DNA from: Planococcaceae bacterium UBA3370
GTDB taxonomy: Bacteria; Bacillota; Bacilli; Bacillales_A; Planococcaceae
Assembly (NCBI GenBank): GCA_002360295.1
Contig: DEQI01000269.1
Coordinates: 1 to 15,483, forward strand
Reading direction: 5' to 3'
DNA: 15,483 nucleotides
The position numbers and the translations under genes are program-made. Below the pieces are notes generated by a model. It searched no databases and had not been told where the DNA came from. It saw only the letters and a program-made list of their open reading frames with translations. How positions within the stretch are numbered: the first letter of the stretch is position 1; the number at the start of each line of letters is the position of its first letter. Below, in pieces: positions 7,274 to 14,078 of this stretch.

Positions 7274-8224
7274 TTAATGACATAATAAAACTTGTCGTGA
7301 GAAATTTTGCTTTGGTGCAACACAACGATCTATAATCTTAAAACCAGCTTCTTTAATCAGATGGTCAATTGTTTCGACCGTTACAACTAAAACGGTATCT
7401 GCAATGGAGCGAGCACATTGTAAAATATCAAATTGATCTCTTTCAGAGGCATGTGTAAAGAGGTTATAAGGTAAATCAATAATAGCTACATCATAATGTT
7501 CAGTAATATCACGAATCGGACCTAAAGTAATTTTTCCCTCTAGTCCGAAGTAAGCGATGTTTTCTCGCGAGCCTTTACATACAAAGTGATTTATATCCCT
7601 TCCCTCCATTTGAATGCCCATGGATAAGGCTTCGATGACAACTGTGCCAATTCCACAGCATGGATCAATAGCACGAATAGAATGGGGAAACGGGATGGCG
7701 ATATTGACAATTGCACGTGCCATTTTTGTGCTTAATGCTGTTGAGTAATTATTCGGCTTTGTTTGATGTTTAAGCCATACTGCTTCGCCTTTTTTTATTA
7801 TCCCGAAATACCATGTCTCTTCTATAAGAACAACACCAAACTCAATGTGTGGATTTTTTAAATCCGGTTCGCCGTCTATGATGAGGGCAATATCACGCTC
7901 TACTTTTCTTCGTTTTAGATGAGGGATTTTTTTTGTCGTATTAAAATCTAAAGTATTCAAACTTACTACTTTATACGTTTGATTAGGATCTAATGCGATT
8001 CCCTTTGCAAATTGTTTAATTGTATCTAAATTTGTCCCTTCATATAAGATTTCAAGTCTATTTTGAATAAATGGACTTCGACTTGGTTCAATTGCAATAT
8101 GACTCATTAAATAATTGAAATCAGTATCAACATTAAAAAATGAGCGCATTTCCATTTTACATAAATCACGCTCTTTTTCTCGATAACCGTAAATGTATAT
8201 GTATTTATTTTCTCCTAATATCAA
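7274..8224 (-). CDS. TRM11/THUMP-like SAM-dependent RNA methyltransferase
   Basis: A 316-residue protein with an N-terminal THUMP-like/ferredoxin-like half and a C-terminal Rossmann methyltransferase of the UPF0020/TRM11 type. The SAM-binding motif DPCCGIGT is at 187-194 and the catalytic [DN]-x-P-Y motif appears as DLPYN at 250-254. These place it with RNA guanine-N2 or related base methylases (TRM11, RlmL/TrmN-like); the exact RNA substrate is not deducible. The start is TTG 8224, with AGGGTGA seven bases upstream. The product opens ENKYIYIYGYREKERDLCKMEMR, the usual N-terminal pattern of this Bacillus group. It is divergent from the LOG-family gene and convergent with dgk-dck. Confidence 0.82.
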   Translation of the reverse strand: MILGENKYIYIYGYREKERDLCKMEMRSFFNVDTDFNYLMSHIAIEPSRSPFIQNRLEILYEGTNLDTIKQFAKGIALDPNQTYKVVSLNTLDFNTTKKIPHLKRRKVERDIALIIDGEPDLKNPHIEFGVVLIEETWYFGIIKKGEAVWLKHQTKPNNYSTALSTKMARAIVNIAIPFPHSIRAIDPCCGIGTVVIEALSMGIQMEGRDINHFVCKGSRENIAYFGLEGKITLGPIRDITEHYDVAIIDLPYNLFTHASERDQFDILQCARSIADTVLVVTVETIDHLIKEAGFKIIDRCVAPKQNFSRQVLLCH

Positions 8225-8333
8225 ATCAGTTTCACCCTAAATAGTTAGTCATTCTATAGTATCATAAGTCGAATTGTTAAAAACGAAATATAAACGAATG
8301 TTACCATGTTCTATTCCTTTTTGCGGTGTGAAA

Positions 8334-8412
8334 AGCTTTCCATGCTTAATCATGTATAAATAGAATGTTTCGGTTTTGTTAAATGTTTATGGAAAAGCTA
8401 GTCATGCACTAG
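8334..8412. repeat. Nested inverted repeats in the methyltransferase/LOG intergenic region
   Basis: AGCTTTCCAT (8334-8343) is nearly complementary to ATGGAAAAGCT (8389-8399), differing by one T, across a 45-base gap. Immediately after it lies CTAGT-CATGC-ACTAG (8398-8412). They sit 44 to 123 bases before the LOG-family start and could be regulator sites or fold in a leader transcript. No riboswitch class is recognised and no convincing promoter could be fixed. Confidence 0.35.
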
Positions 8413-8456
8413 TTCTGTCGCTTAATATAATTGGAGAAAAGGGTGGTGCTTAAACA

Positions 8457-8993
8457 ATGAAAGTAGCGGTATATTGCGGTTCCCAAATGGGGAAATCGGA
8501 AATTTATAAAAAAGCAGCAGCAGAGCTTGGTGAGGTGTTAGCTCGTGCAGGGCATGGTATTGTTTATGGTGGCTCTAATGTGGGGTTAATGGGAAAATTA
8601 GCTGATGCAGCGCTTGATGCAGGTGGCACTGTTATTGGGGTAATGCCGACACATTTACAGCAACGTGAAATAGCTCATGCTCATTTAACAGAAATTCACT
8701 TTGTAGAGTCGATGCATGTACGTAAAGCGAAAATGGTCGATTTATCGGATGCTTTCATTGCATTACCGGGTGGCTGTGGAACACTAGATGAGTATTTTGA
8801 AGTGTTTACATGGGCACAAATTGGTCTTCATGAAAAACCGGTTATTTTATATAATGTGAACGGATTTTATGATGCACTTATAAATCATTTTGAAAAGATG
8901 CTTGCTGAAGGATTCGTGCGGGAAGAACAGCGCGTTCTATTACATATAGCTACATCAGCAGAAGAAGTGTTGAAAATATTAGCGATAGACTAA
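8457..8993 (+). CDS. LOG-family nucleoside 5'-monophosphate phosphoribohydrolase (TIGR00730)
   Basis: A 178-residue Rossmann-fold enzyme of the LONELY GUY family. These proteins cleave the N-glycosidic bond of nucleoside monophosphates, such as cytokinin ribotides or AMP, releasing base and ribose 5-phosphate. Motifs are complete: VYGGSNVGLMG (36-46), MHVRKAKM (86-93, Arg89/Lys90) and PGGCGTLDE (104-112), the family's phosphate-binding and catalytic signature. Length is normal for the short bacterial form. ATG 8457 follows GGAGAAAAGGGTGG. It appears monocistronic, with its own terminator. Often annotated 'lysine decarboxylase' by old error; no evidence for that activity exists here. Confidence 0.93.
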   Translation: MKVAVYCGSQMGKSEIYKKAAAELGEVLARAGHGIVYGGSNVGLMGKLADAALDAGGTVIGVMPTHLQQREIAHAHLTEIHFVESMHVRKAKMVDLSDAFIALPGGCGTLDEYFEVFTWAQIGLHEKPVILYNVNGFYDALINHFEKMLAEGFVREEQRVLLHIATSAEEVLKILAID

Positions 8994-8997
8994 TTTT

Positions 8998-9034
8998 AGA
9001 GAGGGTGTCCAGATAGCTGGATACTCTCTTTTTA
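8998..9034 (+). terminator. Rho-independent terminator of the LOG-family gene
   Basis: AGAGAGGGTGTCCAG pairs with CTGGATACTCTCT with a GG bulge and a GU pair around a 4-nt loop, followed by TTTTTATTT. It begins five bases after the stop codon. Confidence 0.85.
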
Positions 9035-9102
9035 TTTAATAGAAGGTGCTCCTACGATACAAGTCACAATCACAAAAAATAAAAAATCTACTAAAACTAT
9101 TT

Positions 9103-9130
9103 AAACTTTTTACCCTCATTTATCCGTCTA
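9103..9130 (+). promoter_or_regulatory. Possible SigV-type autoregulatory promoter
   Basis: AAACTTTTT (from 9103) and CGTCTA (9125-9130) resemble the AAC-containing -35 and CGTC -10 of Bacillus ECF promoters, 42 bases before the sigV start. The gap between AAAC and CGTC is 18 bases, one or two longer than usual, so this is only a candidate. B. subtilis sigV is autoregulated, which makes such a site expected. Confidence 0.35.
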
Positions 9131-9171
9131 GTAATTGTATATACTGAATTGATCAAAAGGAGCTCTTGGAG

Positions 9172-9672
9172 ATGAGTAATTCACATGTGGAACGATTATT
9201 CGTCACTTTTATAAGAACGAATAAAGAACGTTTTTATTTACTTGCGTATAGCTATACAAAAAATGAGCAAGATGCACTCGATGTTGTACAAGATAGCATT
9301 CATAAAGCATTGCAGTCGCTTACCACATTAAAAGATGAACAACAATTAAAAAGTTGGTTTTATAAAATCGTTGTACGTACTGCCATTGATTTTTTACGAA
9401 AGAATAAGCGTATACAAGTGGTGGAAGATGATAAATTAGTCTACTTATCACCACAGCAAATCGACACTTATGAAAACACAGATTTAGAAGTTGCATTAAG
9501 TGAGCTACCAGCTACTTACCGAGAAGTGATCATTCTGCGCTATTTTGAAGATTTAAAAATAGAGGATGTCGCGCATGTATTAGATACAAATATTAGTACG
9601 GTAAAGTCTAGATTGTATAAAGCGTTAAAATTACTAAAAGTTCAGCTACAAGATGGAGAGGGGATTTTATAA
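9172..9672 (+). CDS. sigV: ECF RNA polymerase sigma factor SigV
   Basis: A 166-residue ECF sigma factor closely resembling B. subtilis SigV. Region 2 includes FYLLAYSYTKNEQDALDVVQDSIHKAL and the DNA-melting segment KSWFYKIVVRTAIDFLRKNKR. Region 4 is LPATYREVIILRYFEDLKIEDVAHVL followed by the recognition helix NISTVKSRLYKALKLLK. A TTG at 9166 would add two residues, but AAGGAG (9157-9162) is three bases from it and nine from ATG 9172, so 9172 is preferred. The stop TAA shares one base with the rsiV ATG. In B. subtilis SigV is released on lysozyme exposure and drives cell-wall modification genes. The same role is inferred from the partner gene. Confidence 0.9.
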   Translation: MSNSHVERLFVTFIRTNKERFYLLAYSYTKNEQDALDVVQDSIHKALQSLTTLKDEQQLKSWFYKIVVRTAIDFLRKNKRIQVVEDDKLVYLSPQQIDTYENTDLEVALSELPATYREVIILRYFEDLKIEDVAHVLDTNISTVKSRLYKALKLLKVQLQDGEGIL

Positions 9673-10550
9673 TGGACGATCTTTTAAAAAAGTTAGAAGA
9701 ACAATATAAAGATGTGCCAATTCCACAAAATTTAGATGCCGTTGTGGAAGCAAGCTTGAAAAAGGGACGTAAGAAAAAGAAAGCACCCAAATGGGTAATC
9801 GGCGGAGTGGCAGCAGCGATTTTATTTACAGCGAGCTTAAACGTCAGCCCAGCAATGGCACGTAATTTAGTGGATATTCCGGTTATCGGTAGTATTGTTG
9901 AAGTATTAACATTTGTAAGCTATGAAGTAGAGAAGGATACGTATTCAGCTAACATCGAAGTACCAAAAATTAATGGAAATTCTGAGGAAATTACAGCACT
10001 CAATGAAAAATACGCTGAAGAAGGCAAAGCGTTATATGAGCAGTTTAAAGAAGAGATGGACAGTATGGATCAAGCTGGAGGTGGCCATTTAGGTGTAGAT
10101 AGCGGCTATGTTGTTGCAACAGATACAGATCAAATATTATCTGTAGGCCGTTATGTAGTGAATACGGCCGGCTCCTCATCGACGGTTATGAAATATGATA
10201 CAGTCGATAAACTAAAGGAAATCGTTATTACATTACCAAGCTTATTTAAAGATAATTCTTATGTATCGATTATAAGTGAAAATGTTGCAGAGCAAATGCG
10301 TGAACAATCAAAAGCTTCAAATGGAGAAAAAGTATACTGGGTAAGTGGTGCTGGCATTCCAGATGAAGAGTTATATGAGCAGTTTACTACAATTAAAGCG
10401 GATCAAAATTTCTATATTACAGCACAAGGGAAGCTAGTCATTGTGTTTGATAAATACGAGGTGGCACCGGGCTATATGGGGATTGTAGAATTTGAAATTC
10501 CGACAGAGCTACTAAAAGACACATTAGTAAGTAGTGATTATATAAAATAA
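9672..10550 (+). CDS. rsiV: Lysozyme-responsive anti-sigma factor RsiV
   Basis: Single-pass membrane anti-sigma factor (292 residues; B. subtilis RsiV is about the same). Residues 1-40 are the cytoplasmic SigV-binding part, ending in a very basic KKGRKKKKAPK. A transmembrane segment spans roughly 41-58, followed by SPAMARN. The AMA at 61-63 is a plausible signal-peptidase site, the site-1 cut used in RsiV. The extracellular part (about 85-292) matches the PdaC/DUF3298 lysozyme-binding region, with EEITALNEKYAEEGKALYEQF, LPSLFKDNSYVSIISENVAEQM and FDKYEVAPGYMGIVEFEIPTE. GGAGAGGGG precedes ATG 9672, which overlaps sigV by one base. Inference: lysozyme binding triggers cleavage, then intramembrane proteolysis frees SigV. 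Confidence 0.92.
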   Translation: MDDLLKKLEEQYKDVPIPQNLDAVVEASLKKGRKKKKAPKWVIGGVAAAILFTASLNVSPAMARNLVDIPVIGSIVEVLTFVSYEVEKDTYSANIEVPKINGNSEEITALNEKYAEEGKALYEQFKEEMDSMDQAGGGHLGVDSGYVVATDTDQILSVGRYVVNTAGSSSTVMKYDTVDKLKEIVITLPSLFKDNSYVSIISENVAEQMREQSKASNGEKVYWVSGAGIPDEELYEQFTTIKADQNFYITAQGKLVIVFDKYEVAPGYMGIVEFEIPTELLKDTLVSSDYIK

Positions 10551-10561
10551 GAGATTGCAGT

Positions 10562-10589
10562 GGCTACCCAAAGCTTTGGGTAGCCTTTT
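10562..10589 (+). terminator. Terminator of sigV-rsiV
   Basis: A perfect palindrome GGCTACCCAAAG/CTTTGGGTAGCC (10562-10585) is followed by TTTT. It lies 12 bases beyond the rsiV stop. The opposite side has no U-run, so it serves the plus strand only. It shows the operon ends without an oatA gene. Confidence 0.9.
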
Positions 10590-10593
10590 CCTA

Positions 10594-10974
10594 TTACTTC
10601 ATTATTAACATGATAGCCAAGAAAGGAAGTACAACAAGTAGTAAAACGAAGAAACTCCATAATAGCTGCTTATTAGTTGTCATGTTCTTTGGTTTAATAC
10701 TAATGGATTCGTATAGTTGATTAATAGCGCGTTGTTCTTTTTCATAGAGCATCGTTTGAAATTCACTATAGTCCTCAATAAATGATGATGGTGATTTGTA
10801 ATGAAAGCGAATGGCTCGAATATCGTCTGTCACATCACGATCATTATGCAAATAAATAATAGTTGGCGCCAGACCACCTGAAGATCTAGCAATGACATCA
10901 ATATCAAAAGTCGCCATTTTGCAAATAGTTTTCCCCTCAGTATTTATATCTTCTCGAACTAAACGATTTTTCAT
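10594..10974 (-). CDS. Small tail-anchored membrane protein of unknown function
   Basis: I do not recognise this family. From the ATG at 10974 (AAGGAG, eight-base spacing) it encodes 126 residues: MKNRLVREDINTEGKTICKM at the start, a mixed soluble part with TIIYLHNDRDVTDDIRAIRFHY, a charged stretch MLYEKEQRAINQLYESISIKPKN, then one hydrophobic C-terminal helix of about 20 residues (WSFFVLLLVVLPFLAIMLIM) and a final lysine. There is no signal peptide. This predicts a cytoplasmic domain held by a C-terminal tail anchor. The frame is open up to 11043, but the extra 23 residues lack a ribosome site. It is convergent with sigV-rsiV and divergent from the RraA-like gene, and stands alone. Confidence 0.72.
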   Translation of the reverse strand: MKNRLVREDINTEGKTICKMATFDIDVIARSSGGLAPTIIYLHNDRDVTDDIRAIRFHYKSPSSFIEDYSEFQTMLYEKEQRAINQLYESISIKPKNMTTNKQLLWSFFVLLLVVLPFLAIMLIMK

Positions 10975-11113
10975 AAAATAGACTCCTTTCATTACGATTG
11001 TTATTCCTTCGGTCAACACTTTGTAACAAAAGAAACATTGCATTTTAAAAGTATTATCCGTTATTATTTTAATAATTACAAATTTTCTGTTTTCGAAAAG
11101 GATTTTAAAGGGG

Positions 11114-11740
11114 ATGATGCAAGTGAGGACAACATTAGTAGATCGTTTAGCTAAAATACCAACAACCGCGTTATCAGATGCTACAGGAGGACATACAAAT
11201 GTCGCTAATATTAAGCCATTAGCGGATCATTATAAAATAGCGGGAAAAGCTATAACAGTTCGTCTACCAGATGGGGAGAATGGGGCTGTTTTAGAAGCTA
11301 TTAGTAAAGCAGATAAAGGGGATATTTTAGTTATTGACGCAAAAGGCAATACAAACCGTGCTGTAGCTGGTGATTTTGTTATGCAGTTAGCGCAAGGAAT
11401 TGGTGTGCAAGGCTTTGTTGTAGATGGTGTTATCCGTGATTTAGCGGCAGCGCGGGCAATTGATTTTCCTGTGTTTTCGCTCGGTACAACAGTCGCCGCA
11501 GGGGTGAAAAACGGTACAGGTGTAGTTGGTATGCCAATTGCTATTGGTGGTATCCCTGTACAAACAGGTGATTATATAGCTGCGGACATAGACGGTGTAA
11601 TTGTGATCCCAAAAGAGCATATAGATGAGATCATAATAAAAGCAGAAGAAAAGCTTGTTAAAGATGAAGCCCGTGAACAGGAAGCGTTACATAATGGAGA
11701 GAATTCTATTCGAGCCTATTTAGCTAAAGTTTTAAAGTGA
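11114..11740 (+). CDS. RraA-like class II aldolase / oxaloacetate decarboxylase family protein
   Basis: A 208-residue member of the RraA/HMG-CHA aldolase fold. The motif D87-X20-R108-D109 (GDFVMQ to GVIRDLAAAR) is complete. In characterised members this motif marks 4-hydroxy-4-methyl-2-oxoglutarate/4-carboxy-4-hydroxy-2-oxoadipate aldolase and oxaloacetate decarboxylase activity, with Asp109 helping bind the divalent metal and Arg108 the substrate. TTALSDATGGHTNV near the start and DIDGVIVIPKEHIDEI near the end are typical. It is therefore more likely a small-molecule enzyme than an RNase E regulator, since RraA's partner RNase E is absent from most bacilli. The start is ambiguous: AAAGGGG (11107-11113) abuts ATG 11114, is three bases from ATG 11117 and nine from GTG 11123, so translation may begin at 11123. 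A long bidirectional terminator follows. Confidence 0.85.
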   Translation: MMQVRTTLVDRLAKIPTTALSDATGGHTNVANIKPLADHYKIAGKAITVRLPDGENGAVLEAISKADKGDILVIDAKGNTNRAVAGDFVMQLAQGIGVQGFVVDGVIRDLAAARAIDFPVFSLGTTVAAGVKNGTGVVGMPIAIGGIPVQTGDYIAADIDGVIVIPKEHIDEIIIKAEEKLVKDEAREQEALHNGENSIRAYLAKVLK

Positions 11741-11747
11741 ATTGCAA

Positions 11748-11787
11748 CAAAAAAAGGACTGTCCCATACCTTATAGGACAGTCCTTT
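11748..11787. terminator. Bidirectional terminator between the RraA-like gene and the symporter gene
   Basis: A perfect 12-bp stem AAAGGACTGTCC (11753-11764) / GGACAGTCCTTT (11776-11787) with an 11-nt loop. A T-rich stretch follows on plus, and an A-run (11749-11755) provides the minus-strand U-run. It serves two convergent genes. Confidence 0.92.
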
Positions 11788-11838
11788 ATTCTTATTTAAA
11801 TAAGACTTTAAATGGTTTAGGTGGACATTCTTTTTTGA

Positions 11839-13110
11839 TTAAGCTTTTTTCAAGTGCTCTTCTTGATAGGCAGCAAATTGCTTTTCGTCAAAGCGTTTTT
11901 CCCATTTAGCCATAACAAGTGCAGCTAATGTGTTACCTACTACGTTCACAGCTGTACGTGCCATATCTAAAATACGGTCAATACCAGCGATAAATGCAAG
12001 ACCTTCAATTGGAATGCCTACAGTCCCTAATGTAGCAAGTAATACGACAAATGATACACCCGGAACCCCTGCAATCCCTTTAGATGTGATCATTAAAACG
12101 AGCACTAATGTAATTTGATCCATAATGGATAGGTCAATACCATACATTTGGGCAATAAAAATTGCGGCAATTGCTTGATAAAGAGTGGATCCATCTAGGT
12201 TAAATGAATAACCTGTTGGGATGACAAACGATACGATATCTTTTGGTGCACCCATTTTTTCTGTTTTTAACATAATACGAGGTAATACTGTCTCAGAAGA
12301 AGAAGTAGAGTAAGCAAGTAATAACTCGTCTTTAATCATGCGAATTAAGTTGAAAATATTAATACCAAAAATTCTAGCTGTTAAGCCTAGTACTACAATA
12401 ACGAAGAAGAACATCGTAGCGTATACTAAAATGGCTAACTTTCCAAGTGGTATTAATGACGATAAACCAAATTTAGAAACAGTGACTCCAATTAATGCAA
12501 ATACCCCAAATGGAGCAAATTTCATTACTAAGTTTGTCACCCAGAACATTGCATCAGCAACACCTTGGAAAAAGGATAAAACAGGTTTTCCGCGTTCCCC
12601 AATTGCTGCTACGCCTAGACCGAATAGTACGGAGAAGAAAATAATTTGAAGCATATCTCCACTAGCCATTGATTCAATGACGTTTGTTGGGACAATGTCA
12701 ACTAGAATGTGGAAAGGACCTTGTTCTCCCACTTCTTCTGTTGTACTTACGTATTTCGAAATATCCCCTTGAGATAGCTCGTTCATATCAATACCAGCAC
12801 CAGGTTGGAAAACGTTTGCTGCCAGTAAGCCAACGATAATAGCTATAGTTGTTATTACTTCGAAATAAATAAGTGTTTTTCCGCCTAGTCGTCCAAGTTG
12901 CTTAATATCCCCTGTACCTGCAACACCGACGATTAATGTTGAAATAATAATCGGTACCACAATCATTTTAATTAAATGAAGGAAAATATCCCCAATAGGC
13001 TGTAAGTATGATGCAGCCGTTTCGTTACCATAAAATATAGCTCCGACGATGACACCGAGTACTAAACCGATTAATATTTGAGCGGCTAAAGTAATTTTAA
13101 TTTTTTTCAT
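11839..13110 (-). CDS. gltP: Glutamate/aspartate:cation symporter, DAACS family
   Basis: A 423-residue sodium- or proton-coupled dicarboxylate/amino acid symporter (EAAT/GltPh fold). Signatures are the serine-rich hairpin STSSSET (268-274), the TM7 motif NLDGS (304-308; NMDGT in most members), the hairpin-2 motif GIAGVPG (345-351) and TM8 DMARTAVNVVGN (382-393). Arg385 aligns with Arg397 of GltPh, the residue that holds the acidic side chain. Glutamate/aspartate is thus favoured over C4-dicarboxylates. The position of GltPh Asp405 is Asn393 here, which may bear on cation coupling. ATG 13110 has AGGAGG with six-base spacing. The gene follows glnK-glnL on the same strand, with a probable GlnL site between, so it is likely the target of that system. 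Confidence 0.92.
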   Translation of the reverse strand: MKKIKITLAAQILIGLVLGVIVGAIFYGNETAASYLQPIGDIFLHLIKMIVVPIIISTLIVGVAGTGDIKQLGRLGGKTLIYFEVITTIAIIVGLLAANVFQPGAGIDMNELSQGDISKYVSTTEEVGEQGPFHILVDIVPTNVIESMASGDMLQIIFFSVLFGLGVAAIGERGKPVLSFFQGVADAMFWVTNLVMKFAPFGVFALIGVTVSKFGLSSLIPLGKLAILVYATMFFFVIVVLGLTARIFGINIFNLIRMIKDELLLAYSTSSSETVLPRIMLKTEKMGAPKDIVSFVIPTGYSFNLDGSTLYQAIAAIFIAQMYGIDLSIMDQITLVLVLMITSKGIAGVPGVSFVVLLATLGTVGIPIEGLAFIAGIDRILDMARTAVNVVGNTLAALVMAKWEKRFDEKQFAAYQEEHLKKA

Positions 13111-13116
13111 ATAGTA

Positions 13117-13138
13117 CCTCCTAACATAAAATTTAGGA
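13117..13138 (-). promoter_or_regulatory. Small stem-loop covering the symporter ribosome site
   Basis: On the minus strand TCCTAA (13138-13133) can pair with TTAGGA (13124-13119), which overlaps the AGGAGG ribosome site, across an 8-nt loop. Six pairs is weak, so any effect on translation would be modest. Confidence 0.25.
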
Positions 13139-13146
13139 CTAGCCTC

Positions 13147-13183
13147 ATTCTATGTTACTTACAACTTATAAAATCCGACAAAA
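13147..13183 (-). promoter_or_regulatory. Candidate GlnL-type direct-repeat operator and promoter of the symporter gene
   Basis: On the minus strand TTTTGT (13183-13178), CGGA, TTTTAT (13173-13168) forms a direct repeat; the larger unit CGGATTTT occurs twice. The B. subtilis GlnL site, as I recall it, is TTTTGT-N4-TTTTGT, so spacing and 11 of 12 bases agree. A TAGAAT -10 (13152-13147) lies so that the second half-site overlaps a poor -35 position 17 bp upstream, a usual activator arrangement. The repeat begins about five bases beyond the glnL stop codon and ends 57 bases before the symporter ATG. Confidence 0.6.
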
Positions 13184-13188
13184 TCCGA

Positions 13189-14067
13189 TTAATCTGCTTT
13201 ACTTAGTATGTCGGAATATAATACTTGGATGAATTTTTTTATGTTCACTTTTGCTTTTCGGGGCTTGTCTTCTTCTATTTGACGCATAAGGACCCTAATA
13301 TCCGTGAATTCAAAATATCTTGGAGCATAGTATTCAAACTCTGAATTTGTATAGTCTACAATACCTAAATTTGCTAAATTAATCATAGCGGCTAATAATG
13401 TTCTGCGTATACGCTGCTCTATTGCTTTACTTTCTTTTAAAATTTCGTCTGGCGTTGTTTTCGTTAACAATGCCAGTTTTTCATATAGTTCCTTAAGTGG
13501 AGGTAGTGGAGCAATTTTATTTTTTTCGAGTAATAATAGTTCAATGATTTTAATAATATCTTCACTACCGACCTCGCCAACAATCCCCATATCACTCAAA
13601 ATGGATTGAATATGGTCGCGTGTTGTCTTTTTTGAGTGCTTCATATGAGGTACTTCAAAACTTGTTAATGATTGGCGAATCGCTTTAATCGAATTTTTTA
13701 GGCGATATTGTTCTTCTGTTTTACTAAGTATAGTTTGTACTTCAATTTTATTAATGGGCTTATGAATAAAAAACTCCACACCTTGCTGGTATGCCTGTGC
13801 CACCATTTCTTTATTAACAATTTGCGAAATCATAATAAAATGACCTTCATATAAGTTTTCGCGTAATTTTTCTATTGTCTCAATGCCATCCATTTTAGGC
13901 ATAAGTAAATCAATTAAAACAAAATCAGGTTGTGTCATTAAAATTTGAGGAATGGATTCTTGTCCATTTGAAGCATTTCCGATAACAGTACCAAGCCCGC
14001 CTTCTTCTATTATATTAGCAAGCATTATACGGCTTGCTCTGTCATCATCTACAATAAAATAGCGCAT
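13189..14067 (-). CDS. glnL: GlnL-type response regulator (receiver plus YcbB domain)
   Basis: A 292-residue response regulator. The receiver domain (1-118) has the acidic pocket Asp7-9, phospho-acceptor Asp53 (LIDLLMPKMDG), Ser81 and Lys103 (HKP). The C-terminal half (about 145-292) matches the YcbB/GlnL DNA-binding type: LSDMGIVGEVGSEDI, EQRIRRTLLAAMINLANLG, YYAPRYFEF and ending VLYSDILSKAD. ATG 14067 has AAGGAG whose bases overlap the stop codon of the kinase gene, so the pair is translationally coupled. In B. subtilis GlnK-GlnL turns on glutaminase and a glutamine transporter. Here the adjacent target is an acidic amino acid symporter, so the sensed ligand may be glutamate or aspartate instead (inferred). 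Confidence 0.88.
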   Translation of the reverse strand: MRYFIVDDDRASRIMLANIIEEGGLGTVIGNASNGQESIPQILMTQPDFVLIDLLMPKMDGIETIEKLRENLYEGHFIMISQIVNKEMVAQAYQQGVEFFIHKPINKIEVQTILSKTEEQYRLKNSIKAIRQSLTSFEVPHMKHSKKTTRDHIQSILSDMGIVGEVGSEDIIKIIELLLLEKNKIAPLPPLKELYEKLALLTKTTPDEILKESKAIEQRIRRTLLAAMINLANLGIVDYTNSEFEYYAPRYFEFTDIRVLMRQIEEDKPRKAKVNIKKFIQVLYSDILSKAD

Positions 14068-14078
14068 AGTTATCTCCT

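Noticed and set aside
11030..11040. TTTGTAACAAA palindrome in the divergent region before the RraA-like gene
   Set aside because: Short and AT-rich; no second copy or promoter relation found, so chance is likely.
12338..12649. Plus-strand open frame of 103 codons
   Set aside because: Antisense shadow of the symporter gene.
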